A stretch of DNA of 64,000 nucleotides from MGBC163016 sp910588905 (lineage in GTDB: Bacteria; Actinomycetota; Coriobacteriia; Coriobacteriales; Eggerthellaceae). Shown piece after piece: positions 17,159 to 25,226 of this stretch. The position numbers and the translations under genes were made by a program. The notes under the pieces were generated by a model. It did no database searches. It was not told the DNA's origin and saw only the letters and a program-made list of their open reading frames with translations. The DNA lies in assembly GCA_948616985.1 (NCBI GenBank), contig CAPGDO010000008.1:1-64000 (forward strand). Direction: 5' to 3'. Within the stretch, counting starts at the first letter, position 1; each line of letters starts with the position of its first letter.

Positions 17159-17368
17159 TCAGGCGCGCTTGGAAGCTTCTGGCGCCTCCTCGCGCGTGCG
17201 CCGCTGCAGAAGAACATTCGCGGATAACAGCGTGCAGCATCGAGGGCAAACGATATCAGATGATGAGACAGGATGCTCGCATTCAGGGCATGAGGTTTCA
17301 TATTGCAGATCTTTGGATGATTCGTCAGATTCCATGCAAGCGCCACACATGACACAGGGAATGCACAT
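17159..17368 (-). CDS. Small cysteine-rich protein (CxxCxxCxxC plus zinc ribbon)
   Basis: The 69-aa product starts MCIPCVMCGACMES, giving four cysteines each three residues apart, followed by a ribbon (CPECEHPVSSSDIVCPRC) and a charged tail. AGGGAG lies 6 nt before the ATG and TACAAT is a possible -10 at 17401-17406. It is convergent with the MCFRPA gene. The eight ordered cysteines argue that this is a real gene and a metal- or Fe-S-binding protein. No family recognised. Confidence 0.65.
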   Translation of the reverse strand: MCIPCVMCGACMESDESSKDLQYETSCPECEHPVSSSDIVCPRCCTLLSANVLLQRRTREEAPEASKRA

Positions 17369-17672
17369 GAGACTCCCTTCATCGCATCCTTCGTCGCCTC
17401 ATTGTACCAGCGATCGATGATAAAACGTTGCTCTATCATGAGACAGCATCACCCCCCCCCGCCTCCGGCTTCCTCCAGCCGTGTGGCGCGCTCTCATCCC
17501 AAGGCCGATCGACGGATCGATCAGAAACCTTGAGCTAGTGCAGCGCGATCGCATGGTACGCGATCCCGTCATCTGAGTTATTCCCCAAACATCCCCAGCC
17601 ATCAGATTGCGAACGGAGAACGGATGGGCATCCCCGCTCATCGATGGCTAGCAGACAGCTAGGATGCAAGCC
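17369..17672. other. Intergenic region with a C9 tract
   Basis: Between the divergent small Cys-rich gene and the lipase gene there is no convincing ORF. It holds an uninterrupted run of nine C (17452-17460) in the sequence CATCACC...GCCTCC, and an ATCGACGGATCGATC segment near 17508-17522. The C-run is a potential slippage site but lies outside any coding frame. Confidence 0.6.
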
Positions 17673-18707
17673 ATGACGAACGAGGCTTGCAGAGCGAACG
17701 ATCCTCCCGCTGCCACGCGGCGCGAGGTGCACTTCCCGTCTAGCGACGGGACCAGCTCCATCTACGGCTTCATCCTGACGCCGAACGCCGGTGATGACGC
17801 TCAGGGCAACACCAGCACGCGTCCTCGCCGCCCTCGTGCCCTCATTCAGCTCGTCCATGGCATGAGCGAGCACAGCGGACGCTATGGGGATTTCGCCCAT
17901 TTCCTCATCAGCCAAGGCTATGCGGTATGCGCCAACGACCACATCGGTCACGGTGGCAGCGTCTCGAAAGACGGCTACGGATACCTCCCCCACGATCGCG
18001 GCGTGGACATCATGCTGGAGGATGTGGACCACATGCGACGCATCGCCCAGCAGCACGTGGGCGCAGACGTCCCCTATCTCATCTTCGGACATTCGATGGG
18101 CAGTCTGATCGTGCGCGCCTATATCGCACGCCACGGAGAAGGCGTACGAGGGGCTGTTGTTTGTGGAACCGCTGACAAACCCGCCATCGTCCCCTGGTTC
18201 GCCATGCTCCTCATCCGTATCGTCGCGCTCTTCAAAGGATGGCACGCCAAAGCGTCTTTCTTCAATGACCTTGCGAACCGCACCTACACGAAGGATCTCA
18301 AGAGAGAGAATTCCCCGCTTGCATGGATATCTGCGAATGTCGAGAACGTGCGTGCCTATATCGCCGATGAGATCACCGGGTTCACCATCAGCCTCGGAGC
18401 GTCTTACACGCTCATGAAGCTCGGTCGTGTGGCCATGTCGAAGAAGACAGCCAAGCAGGTGCCCCCTGAGCTGCCCGTGCTCTTCATATCCGGCGCAGAG
18501 GACCCTGTCGGTGACTGCGGACGTGATGTCGAACGCGCAGAACGCAGGTTCCATCGGGCCGGAGTGCAGAATGTGGGGCTCATCCTCTATGGGGAGATGC
18601 GCCACGAGATCCTGAACGAGGAAGGACACCGGCTCGTCTATGCCGACGTGGACGCCTGGTTCACTGATGTCTTGATGTCAGCAGAGGCAAGACAGCAGAT
18701 CCTATGA
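17673..18707 (+). CDS. Monoacylglycerol-lipase-like alpha/beta hydrolase
   Basis: A 344-aa serine hydrolase. LVHGMSEHSGRYGDFAHFL is the oxyanion block of the lysophospholipase / monoglyceride lipase family (Hydrolase_4). GHSMGS is the nucleophile elbow, SGAEDPVGDCG supplies the acid, and MRHEILNE the histidine. No signal peptide is visible, so it is probably cytoplasmic or peripheral. The ATG at 17673 is 8 nt from AGGA and preferred over 17664. Its end overlaps the convergent flavodoxin gene by 6 nt. Confidence 0.87.
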   Translation: MTNEACRANDPPAATRREVHFPSSDGTSSIYGFILTPNAGDDAQGNTSTRPRRPRALIQLVHGMSEHSGRYGDFAHFLISQGYAVCANDHIGHGGSVSKDGYGYLPHDRGVDIMLEDVDHMRRIAQQHVGADVPYLIFGHSMGSLIVRAYIARHGEGVRGAVVCGTADKPAIVPWFAMLLIRIVALFKGWHAKASFFNDLANRTYTKDLKRENSPLAWISANVENVRAYIADEITGFTISLGASYTLMKLGRVAMSKKTAKQVPPELPVLFISGAEDPVGDCGRDVERAERRFHRAGVQNVGLILYGEMRHEILNEEGHRLVYADVDAWFTDVLMSAEARQQIL

Positions 18708-19370
18708 CGCACTGACCATCCACGCATCAATGTCGGCCTGTGAAACATCGCGAGAGAATCGACGTGCATCCTTAACAGTGGCATCTGGCGCAGCAGCTTC
18801 TATCTCTGACACGCTTCCCTCTATGCCACTGCCGCCAGAGGTACAAAACGGGATGATGGTCTTGCCCTGCGTATCAGCCTGTTCAAGGAATGACAGGATG
18901 ATACGCGGTGCTTTTCCCCACCAAATGGGGTAGCCAAGATAGATCACGTCAGCACCGGACACATCAGGTGCTGGAGAGCCCAATTCCGGCCGTAGCGTTC
19001 CCTGACTTTGTTCAGCATTCGCTCGGCAATCGGCGTTGTAGTCAAGATCCTCGGTGGTGTAGGGAACCGCAGGAACGATCTCATGAGGAACCGTATTCGC
19101 CACCTGTGCTATCTCGTCAGCAACCGCCTTCGTGTTCCCCGTGCATGAGAAATAGACGACAGCAACACTCCCTGCGCTCGTGGAGGCTGCAACAGGATCG
19201 GAATCATGGATGTTCGCTGCTCCGTTATCCGAAGCAACCTCTTCCAACGAAGACGATGCAGGAGGTGCTTGCCCTTGGGGCGCGCACCCGCTCATTCCCA
19301 CCAAGGCTGCCGTTCCACCCAGAAGCAATCCTGCTTTGAGGAATGTCCTTCTGTCCAATATCCGCTCCAT
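18702..19370 (-). CDS. Tat-exported flavodoxin lipoprotein
   Basis: The 222-aa protein begins with a twin-arginine leader and lipobox-like end (DRRTFLKAGLLLGG, then GMSGCAPQ). A Ser/Ala-rich spacer leads to a flavodoxin domain with the FMN phosphate loop YFSCTGNTKAVAD and the segments GYPIWWGKAPRI and CTSGGSGIEGS. AAAGGAGG precedes the ATG at 19370. An exported, membrane-tethered flavodoxin could serve as an extracytoplasmic FMN reductase or electron carrier. It lies 31 nt downstream of a cytoplasmic paralogue in the same operon. Confidence 0.85.
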   Translation of the reverse strand: MERILDRRTFLKAGLLLGGTAALVGMSGCAPQGQAPPASSSLEEVASDNGAANIHDSDPVAASTSAGSVAVVYFSCTGNTKAVADEIAQVANTVPHEIVPAVPYTTEDLDYNADCRANAEQSQGTLRPELGSPAPDVSGADVIYLGYPIWWGKAPRIILSFLEQADTQGKTIIPFCTSGGSGIEGSVSEIEAAAPDATVKDARRFSRDVSQADIDAWMVSAS

Positions 19371-19401
19371 CCCCTGCCCTCCTTTATGCATGGTTCGATC
19401 A

Positions 19402-19875
19402 TCACTCATTCGCAGCAACGAAGCTCCTGATGGCTTTTTCTGAATGATCATTCAGAAGACCGCCTCGCTTGATCGTAGCTTGTGGACACAGCTCAGCCAT
19501 GCGCTGCGCCGTCTTCCCAAGACCACTGCCGCCTGATGTGGCGAAAGGTACGATGGTCTTTCCCGCAAAGTCATAGGACTCAAGGAATGTATCGATGATG
19601 CGCGGCTCCACATACCACCAGACGGGGAACCCGACATATGCGATGTCGTACGCATCCATTCCCTCCATACGGCTTGCAACCTCAGGGCGGCATCCTTCGT
19701 CGTTCATCTCGAGCGTGGTGCGACTTTTCTTGTCGTTCCAGTTCAGATCGGCAGCCGAATAGATCACGGCCGGTTCTATTTCGAACAGATCCGCACCCAC
19801 AGCTTCAGCCAATGCCTCGGCTGCCCGCGCTGTGGTTCCCGTCGCGCTAAAATACGCTGCCAATGGTTTGCTCAT
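19402..19875 (-). CDS. Flavodoxin
   Basis: A 157-aa short-chain flavodoxin with the FMN phosphate loop YFSATGTTARAAE and the segments VGFPVWWYVEPRI and ATSGGSGLGKT, closely parallel to its exported neighbour. GAGGGGG lies before the ATG at 19875. It is first in a two-gene unit and divergent from a PPOX-fold gene; an ACTTGA-type dyad lies between. Likely a cytoplasmic low-potential electron carrier or quinone/aldehyde reductase partner. Confidence 0.88.
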   Translation of the reverse strand: MSKPLAAYFSATGTTARAAEALAEAVGADLFEIEPAVIYSAADLNWNDKKSRTTLEMNDEGCRPEVASRMEGMDAYDIAYVGFPVWWYVEPRIIDTFLESYDFAGKTIVPFATSGGSGLGKTAQRMAELCPQATIKRGGLLNDHSEKAIRSFVAANE

Positions 19876-19921
19876 GAGATCCCCCTCATCCTGCCGCATA
19901 CGACTCGAAGGGTGTTCTATC

Positions 19922-19946
19922 ACTTGAACTTGGCTTTAAGTCAAGT
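19922..19946. promoter_or_regulatory. Dyad in divergent flavodoxin / PPOX promoter region
   Basis: ACTTGAACTT and AAGTCAAGT form an imperfect inverted repeat about a GGCTTT centre. CTTnA-type dyads of this sort are typical of MerR-family (AdhR-like) operators over flavodoxin and reductase genes. No MerR gene is in the window. Confidence 0.4.
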
Positions 19947-20020
19947 TACTGTAAGGAACCGCATCTTTCCCTTCATGCTCGTATACTGAACACGCTGATC
20001 ACTGCGAGAAGGGAATCACC

Positions 20021-20431
20021 ATGGCAATGCTTCCTCAAGATGCACGTGAACTATTCGAAACGGCCCAGAACATGGTGCTCTGCACAGCATCGGCAGACGG
20101 GATGCCCAATGGAGCCGCCATCGGCATGAAGGCCGTCATAGACGATGAGACCGTCTATGTCTCAGACCAATTCTTCAAGAAGACGCTTGCCAACCTCCGC
20201 GTGAACCAGAAGGTAGCGGTAGCATTCTGGACGGGCCATGATGCCTACCAGATCCACGGCACTGCCCGCTATGTCAACGAAGGGGAGGAATTCGCCGCTC
20301 AGAAGGAAGCGGTGGATGCGAAGTTCGCTTCCATGGGGTTGCCCATCAAGGCCAAGGGCGGCTGCTTCATCCATGTTGACGCGGTCTACCAGATGGCTGC
20401 TGGCCCTGAGGCGGGCAACCAGATCGCCTAG
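20021..20431 (+). CDS. Pyridoxamine-5'-phosphate-oxidase-fold protein
   Basis: The 136-aa protein fits the split-barrel flavin-binding fold: N-terminal LPQDARELFETAQNMVLCTASADGMPNGAAIG, then VYVSDQFFKKTLANLRVNQKVAVAFW. It lacks the substrate-binding extension of true PdxH and is better seen as an FMN- or F420-type reductase or haem-binding relative. GAAGGGA lies upstream. It is divergent from the flavodoxins and may share their regulation. Confidence 0.8.
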   Translation: MAMLPQDARELFETAQNMVLCTASADGMPNGAAIGMKAVIDDETVYVSDQFFKKTLANLRVNQKVAVAFWTGHDAYQIHGTARYVNEGEEFAAQKEAVDAKFASMGLPIKAKGGCFIHVDAVYQMAAGPEAGNQIA

Positions 20432-20496
20432 CTGAGCAAAAGAGCAAAAGGGGCGTTCCAAAACGCTCATCTCGCTGGGGGTCATCTCTCGTACCT

Positions 20497-21063
20497 TCAG
20501 CAGCGAAAAGGCATCTCGGGAGGCATAGAGCGGTGCACGGAACCAACCTCTGCATCATTGAGCTGGCTCTTGAGCTTATGGCAGCCACACTGGCATCCTG
20601 CGCCGTGCTGCTCGTTCTCGACGAGGCTGCCCGTCTCGCCGTATACGTCCACAACCTCCAGGTCAAAGACGAGGTTCTGCCCTGCGTATTCATGGTTGAA
20701 GTCAAGCGTGATGACGTCGTCCTCAACCGCTGCCACCTTGGCACGGCAGCGCTCTCCGGCGATGTCCAGCGCTATGTAGTCCCCCACAGGAAGTCGCCCC
20801 GCGTCGGGGAAACCCGTGGCAGGAATCTTCTGCACGAGCTCCGGATCGCGCTCCCCGTATGCCTCGCGGGCGGGAATGATCACCGTGCGCTTCTCGAAGG
20901 GATCCATCTCCGCAACGGCTTTCTCAAGCCCTGGTATCACCGTCCCCGCCCCGACCACGAACACGAGCGGACTGCCCTTGTGCGCCTCGGAGCTGTCGAA
21001 CACCGTTCCATCCTCCAGCCGTCCCTCGTACAAGACGCTGACCCGACGTCCAATCTCTATCAT
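20497..21063 (-). CDS. SlyD-like FKBP peptidyl-prolyl isomerase
   Basis: A 188-aa protein starting with the FKBP core (VSVLYEGRLEDGTVFDSS, PLVFVVGAGTVIPGLEKAV, EAYGERDPELVQKIP) with the inserted IF domain of SlyD. The tail contains CQCGCHK, a potential metal site like the Cys/His tail of SlyD. SlyD-type proteins act as folding helpers and metal carriers in metalloenzyme maturation. Being last in the aromatic-type operon, it may assist one of the upstream enzymes. Start at 21063 with AGGAGA upstream. Confidence 0.85.
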   Translation of the reverse strand: MIEIGRRVSVLYEGRLEDGTVFDSSEAHKGSPLVFVVGAGTVIPGLEKAVAEMDPFEKRTVIIPAREAYGERDPELVQKIPATGFPDAGRLPVGDYIALDIAGERCRAKVAAVEDDVITLDFNHEYAGQNLVFDLEVVDVYGETGSLVENEQHGAGCQCGCHKLKSQLNDAEVGSVHRSMPPEMPFRC

Positions 21064-21087
21064 GGCATGTTCTCCTTTCGCATGGCC

Positions 21088-21399
21088 TTACCGCACGCAA
21101 TGCGTGTTCGGAAGCGGCTCGCACGTCTTTCCGTTAAGGATGTTGTGCCAAAGCCCGTCGACGAACACGTAGAGGGACTTGAACTCGATCTTTCCCGCAT
21201 GGGACGCGCTGCCTAGGTAACGTACGTCTCCTTCCTCCAATGGCTTCGCCTCCACCCATGTCCCATCGCTTCCGTACGGGACCAGCACCCGTCCGTCGAA
21301 CGCCCGCACCGAGCCATCGATCCAATCAACGGGGCCGATGGGCAGGGCGGAGAGCTTCCCCTCCGCCCGCATGCGTTCGATGACTTCAAACGCGGCCAT
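21088..21399 (-). CDS. Unrecognised 103-aa protein in the transhydroxylase-like operon
   Basis: The protein (MAAFEVIERMRAEGKLSALP...) is soluble, with alternating hydrophobic and acidic segments (SVRAFDGRVLVPYGSDGTWV, IEFKSLYVFVDGLWH) suggesting a small beta-rich fold. It starts 6 nt after the VOC gene stop and ends 24 nt before the FKBP gene, so it is a real operon member. I do not recognise a family. It could be a small subunit or lid for the VOC protein upstream. Confidence 0.65.
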   Translation of the reverse strand: MAAFEVIERMRAEGKLSALPIGPVDWIDGSVRAFDGRVLVPYGSDGTWVEAKPLEEGDVRYLGSASHAGKIEFKSLYVFVDGLWHNILNGKTCEPLPNTHCVR

Positions 21400-21405
21400 G
21401 CTCGA

Positions 21406-22038
21406 CTACTTGCCGCCCATGGGGATGAACATCGTCTCTGCAGAGCCATCCCACTTCTCACGCGCGCCGATGATGGCGTCGTGCAGGTTCTTCGCGCGCG
21501 GCTCCACGAATTGCACCGCAAAACCGACGTCCTTGCGGAAATCCGCCACCATAAACGAGGGCTTGCCGGCATTGGCGCGCACCATCGCCTCGTCGGTCCC
21601 GGTTGCCCGCGCCTTCTCCAGCGCATTCTCAAGGTCGGGATAGCCCACCGTGATCACGTCAACCCCCAGGAAGTCGCAGGCATCCTGCGCCTCTTCGAGG
21701 CTGTCGACGAAGACATGCACGTGGTTGAGCCCCGGCACGTCCTCCTTGTTGAGCTCCGTGAACATCGTCGGGACCGACCAGTCGTTCTGCGTGACCACCT
21801 CGATGGAATGGCTGCCCCATGCGCCGTAGCAGGCACGGAACTCGAGCCCCGCGCAATCGACCTCGTCGCCGTGGTACAGCAGCTTCCCGAAGGTGTTCGT
21901 CGTGTAGAAGAAGGGGCCCGAGCCGAACAGGCGGTTGTGCGCCGTCATGAACGCGCGCCAGTCGGGAGCGCAGAAGCCCAGCTGGTGCACCCAGTCCTTG
22001 CCTTTGAAATAGTCCGAGAAATCCTTTTCTGCCATCAT
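21406..22038 (-). CDS. VOC-superfamily protein (glyoxalase/epimerase fold)
   Basis: A 210-aa protein with two beta-alpha-beta-beta-beta repeats. WVHQLGFCAPDWRAFM begins the first metal-binding strand. LEFRACYGAWGSHSIEVVTQ, then VPGLNHVHVFVDSLEEAQDACDFLG and DVGFAVQFVEP supply further candidate His/Glu ligands. VOC enzymes include epimerases, isomerases, lyases and ring-cleaving dioxygenases; the oxygen-free setting argues for an isomerase or hydratase-like role. It lies between an SDR gene and the 103-aa gene in the same operon. Two adjacent ATGs compete for the start. Confidence 0.8.
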   Translation of the reverse strand: MMAEKDFSDYFKGKDWVHQLGFCAPDWRAFMTAHNRLFGSGPFFYTTNTFGKLLYHGDEVDCAGLEFRACYGAWGSHSIEVVTQNDWSVPTMFTELNKEDVPGLNHVHVFVDSLEEAQDACDFLGVDVITVGYPDLENALEKARATGTDEAMVRANAGKPSFMVADFRKDVGFAVQFVEPRAKNLHDAIIGAREKWDGSAETMFIPMGGK

Positions 22039-22060
22039 CGAATCCTCTCGCCTCGTGCCG

Positions 22061-22891
22061 TCAGTCCAACTGCTTCGCCATCGTCATGCCGAACTTGCCC
22101 CCATCGAGGATGAGGTCAACGCCCGTCAGGTACCCAAGCCCCGGCTCGAGCAGCCGGACGATGAACTCGGCCATCTCGTCAGGGTCGCCCAGACGCCCGA
22201 AGGCCGTCCCGCGCTCGATGCCTGCAACCGCCTCGTCAGACGCCTCGCGCAGCATCGGGGTGTCGAATGCGCCGGGCGCGATAGAGAATATGCGACAGCC
22301 CTTCTTGCCGAACCGCAGCGTATTCGCTCTGGTGTAGTACTGCGTGAACGTCTTGGAGATCGGGTAGTACCGGTAGTCCTCGCCCATCGCACGCATCGCT
22401 TCGGGAACCTCGCGGGCATCGATGGCAGCCTTCGCCTTCTCGAAGAAATCGGCGGCGTTGGGGTCGTCCCAGACCGCGCGCTCTTCCGGTGTCGGCTGGA
22501 CGAAGTATCCCGTGATGGAAGAGTAGTTCACGAGCGCCGCGCCTTCCTCAAGGTAGGGGAAGAACGCTTCGACGAAGTTCACGGTGCCCACCATGTTGAT
22601 TTTCACGATGAGGTCGCCGCCGCCCGCATCTACGCCTGCTGCGTTGACCACGTTTCCCAAAGGAGCGATCGACGCCGCATATGCCGCGAACTCATCAAGG
22701 GATGCCCGATCGGCGATATCGACCGTCTTCCCGTACGCTTCTATGCCGTGCTCCTCGAGCTTGGCGACGGCATCGGCAAGGCGCTTCTCGTTGCGACCAC
22801 CCACGAGAACGGGGCCGAACTTGCCCAAGGCGATTGCGGTCGAGAGCCCCATTCCAGAGGTTCCCCCGGTCACCACCTGCAGTCTCTTCAT
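22061..22891 (-). CDS. Short-chain dehydrogenase/reductase (hydroxysteroid-dehydrogenase-like)
   Basis: A 276-aa SDR. The cofactor loop is TGGTSGMG (8-15), NAAG is at 83-86, the catalytic serine is S124 or S125, and Y176/K180 lie in YYPISK. A long insertion (about 50 residues) between Ser and Tyr is unusual for classical SDRs and recalls 3-alpha-hydroxysteroid dehydrogenases, where it shapes the substrate lid. GGR after the second strand suggests NADP preference. GGAAGGAG precedes the ATG. The operon context suggests reduction of a ring ketone or oxidation of a ring alcohol. Confidence 0.85.
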   Translation of the reverse strand: MKRLQVVTGGTSGMGLSTAIALGKFGPVLVGGRNEKRLADAVAKLEEHGIEAYGKTVDIADRASLDEFAAYAASIAPLGNVVNAAGVDAGGGDLIVKINMVGTVNFVEAFFPYLEEGAALVNYSSITGYFVQPTPEERAVWDDPNAADFFEKAKAAIDAREVPEAMRAMGEDYRYYPISKTFTQYYTRANTLRFGKKGCRIFSIAPGAFDTPMLREASDEAVAGIERGTAFGRLGDPDEMAEFIVRLLEPGLGYLTGVDLILDGGKFGMTMAKQLD

Positions 22892-22909
22892 GCTTCATCT
22901 CCTTCCTAT

Positions 22910-22936
22910 GGGTGGATGCGAACCTCGCATCCACCC
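22910..22936. other. Intercistronic hairpin between MFS and SDR genes
   Basis: A perfect 10-bp inverted repeat (GGGTGGATGC / GCATCCACCC) with a 7-nt loop lies between the MFS stop at 22956 and the SDR start at 22891. No T-run follows on the minus strand, so RNA stabilisation or partial attenuation is likelier than full termination. Confidence 0.6.
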
Positions 22937-22955
22937 CCGGCATCGTTCAGGACGC

Positions 22956-24413
22956 CTACTCCGCGTCGGCTACCTCTTCGGTCGGTTTCTTCAGCAGGAA
23001 CGTGATGGCGAAGAGCACCACCCATGCGACCAGCGACACGATCATGCACAGGCGCATGCCCGTTGCCGGGTCCATGGCCACCAACAGGGTGAAGACGGCC
23101 ATGCCTACGCCAGCGCCGAGGTTCTGCCCGAGCTGGATGACGGAATTGCCCAGCGTGCGCAGGTCGGGCTTCAGCATGATCTGCGGAGCCGCCGACTGCG
23201 TGACCGTCTGCTGCGAGTTGAAGAAGCCGCCCAGGAACGTGAGGATGTAGATGACCCACACCGGCACGCCGGGCACCAGCACCAGCACGAATGCGGCCAT
23301 GATGACCACGCGGAACACGTTGCCGAACGTCATCACCCACTTCGCCGTGTTCTGCTTCGCGATCATCTTGCCGAACACCGGGCCCAGAAACAGGCCGAGC
23401 ACGGCCATGAGCGATGTCGAGAGGCCGCCAGCGAGAGCAGGGCCGATGGCTTCGACGATGGGATCCGTCGCCAGCGTGCGCATGATAAAGCCAGGGATGA
23501 AGAACGAGATGGACATTGCCCCGAAGTTATGCAGGAAGTTCGCGCCCGTGAGCACCAGCGTGTTGCGGTCCTCGATGGCATTCAAGGGAATGATCGCATC
23601 GTTGCCCTTCTTGCGGATGATGAACACGAGGACCACGAGCGCAAGCGCAGACACCACGAAGAGCGCCGTGTTGAGCGGCGTGCCGAACTTCACATAGCTG
23701 CTTCCCATGGAAAGCGCGATGATCAGGCAGCCCAGGAACACGGTGATGACAGCCGCGCCGGCGAAGTCGAACTTGCCGCCCTTGACGGCCAGGAATTCGA
23801 CGTCTTCCTTCCTTACCTTGACGCCCATGAGGATGAGCACGGCGCCCAGCGCCAGGAAGGCGAACAGGATGAAGCACCACACGCGCCAGCCGATCTGGTC
23901 GATGACGAGGCCGCCGACGAAGGGACCGGCCAGGATGCCGATGGACATCATAGTGCCCACCAGGCCCAGGTAGAGGCCCGCCTGCTTCTTGTCATAGATG
24001 TCGCGGATCATGGTGAAGCCGATGGCGAAGACGCCGGCGCTCACCAGGCCCCAGAAGACGTTCGCGGCGATGATGACCATCATGTTCGTCGCAAGGCCCC
24101 GGATGAGCAGCACGGCTGCGCCTACGACGAGCGAGCCTCCGGCCAGAATCCGCTTCGCGGCAGGATTGCGGGCGCCGATGAAGCCATAGATAGGCATGGC
24201 ACACACGCCGATGATGCCGCTGACCCCTTGGGCGAGGCCGTAGATGTCCATGCCTCCGATGTCTGCCGCAGCGGCAGGGAGCATGGTCGAATTGGTGTTG
24301 GACACGAGCATGTTGGCGATGACCGCAAGGTACAGCCCGGCAACGGTCATCATCTTCTTCGAATTCGGAGCGCTCAAGAAGGGGTTCGTGCGCTCCTGGT
24401 TAGCCTGTTCCAT
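22956..24413 (-). CDS. MFS transporter (DHA2-like, 14-helix)
   Basis: The 485-aa carrier shows 13-14 hydrophobic helices. An MFS motif-A-like loop occurs at GFIGARNPAAKRILAGG, the first helix carries NTNSTMLPAAAADIGG, and GILAGPFVGGLVIDQIGWR matches the motif-C region of antiporters. AAAGGAG lies before the ATG at 24413; the open frame extends further 5' without a ribosome site. It sits among the SDR and VOC genes, so it is likely the importer or exporter of the operon's aromatic or steroid-like substrate. Confidence 0.85.
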   Translation of the reverse strand: MEQANQERTNPFLSAPNSKKMMTVAGLYLAVIANMLVSNTNSTMLPAAAADIGGMDIYGLAQGVSGIIGVCAMPIYGFIGARNPAAKRILAGGSLVVGAAVLLIRGLATNMMVIIAANVFWGLVSAGVFAIGFTMIRDIYDKKQAGLYLGLVGTMMSIGILAGPFVGGLVIDQIGWRVWCFILFAFLALGAVLILMGVKVRKEDVEFLAVKGGKFDFAGAAVITVFLGCLIIALSMGSSYVKFGTPLNTALFVVSALALVVLVFIIRKKGNDAIIPLNAIEDRNTLVLTGANFLHNFGAMSISFFIPGFIMRTLATDPIVEAIGPALAGGLSTSLMAVLGLFLGPVFGKMIAKQNTAKWVMTFGNVFRVVIMAAFVLVLVPGVPVWVIYILTFLGGFFNSQQTVTQSAAPQIMLKPDLRTLGNSVIQLGQNLGAGVGMAVFTLLVAMDPATGMRLCMIVSLVAWVVLFAITFLLKKPTEEVADAE

Positions 24414-24426
24414 TCGTCTGCTCCTT

Positions 24427-25212
24427 TCAGCAGAGCTCTCCGCCATCCACCACAAGATGCTGGCCCGTCATGAAGCTGGAAGCATCAGAGGCCAGGTAGA
24501 GCACCGCGTTGGCGCAATCGTCCACCTTTCCCGTGCGGCCGAGCGGGATCTTCGCCAAGATGCCGGGAGCAATCTTCTGGAAGATGTCATCGGATCCCTC
24601 TGGATGGGTCATATCGGTCTCGATGAAGCCGGGATACAGCGTGTTCACACGGACTCCCTCCGGCGCCATCAGCTTGGCCAGGCAAGGGGTGAGGGCGCGG
24701 ATGGCTCCCTTCGTGGCCGTGTATGCCACCGAGCCAGCCGCCTTCCACGCGGCAAGGGACGCCACCGGGATGATGGAGCCCGCCTTGTTCGCGGCGCAAT
24801 GCTTCCAGCCGTGCTTCACCATGAACATGACGCCGTCCAGGTTGATGCCCAGCACCTTGCGCCAGTTGTCGGTATCGAAGGCGGTCTCCAGGCCGCCGGA
24901 GACCGAAAGGCCCGAGATGCCCGCAGAGAGCACCATGATGTCGAGGCGGCCGAACTCCGCCACGCAGGCATCCACCGCCGCCTTGCATTCCTCCTCGTCG
25001 GAGACGTCGGTGGGGCGATAGGCGGCAGCGCCGCCCTCTGCTGCAATCTGCCGCACGGCTTCCTGCAGCTTGTCCTCGCGCCGGGCGGTCAAGAACACCT
25101 TGGCGCCATGGGCGGCGAGAACCTTCGCCGCCTCGTTGCCGATGCCATGGGAGCTTGCGCCCGTGATGAGCGCTACGCGACCGGTCAGGTCGAAGGGATC
25201 GTTCGTAGCCAT
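24427..25212 (-). CDS. Short-chain dehydrogenase/reductase (classical)
   Basis: A 261-aa classical SDR: TGASSHGIG cofactor loop at 18-26, catalytic S152 and Y164/K168 (YTATK), and a conserved C-terminus GQHLVVDGGELC. TARRED after strand two suggests NADP(H). GAAAGGA precedes the ATG at 25212. Phloroglucinol reductase and several hydroxysteroid dehydrogenases are SDRs of this type, so it is a candidate ring-ketone reductase acting after the transhydroxylase-like enzyme. It lies 13 nt upstream of the MFS gene. Confidence 0.87.
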   Translation of the reverse strand: MATNDPFDLTGRVALITGASSHGIGNEAAKVLAAHGAKVFLTARREDKLQEAVRQIAAEGGAAAYRPTDVSDEEECKAAVDACVAEFGRLDIMVLSAGISGLSVSGGLETAFDTDNWRKVLGINLDGVMFMVKHGWKHCAANKAGSIIPVASLAAWKAAGSVAYTATKGAIRALTPCLAKLMAPEGVRVNTLYPGFIETDMTHPEGSDDIFQKIAPGILAKIPLGRTGKVDDCANAVLYLASDASSFMTGQHLVVDGGELC

Positions 25213-25226
25213 GAGGTCATTCCTTT

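Noticed and set aside
22584..24473. A 629-codon antisense frame over the MFS gene
   Set aside because: Its His/Asp/Glu-rich composition is typical of an antisense shadow; the opposite strand encodes a clear 14-helix carrier.
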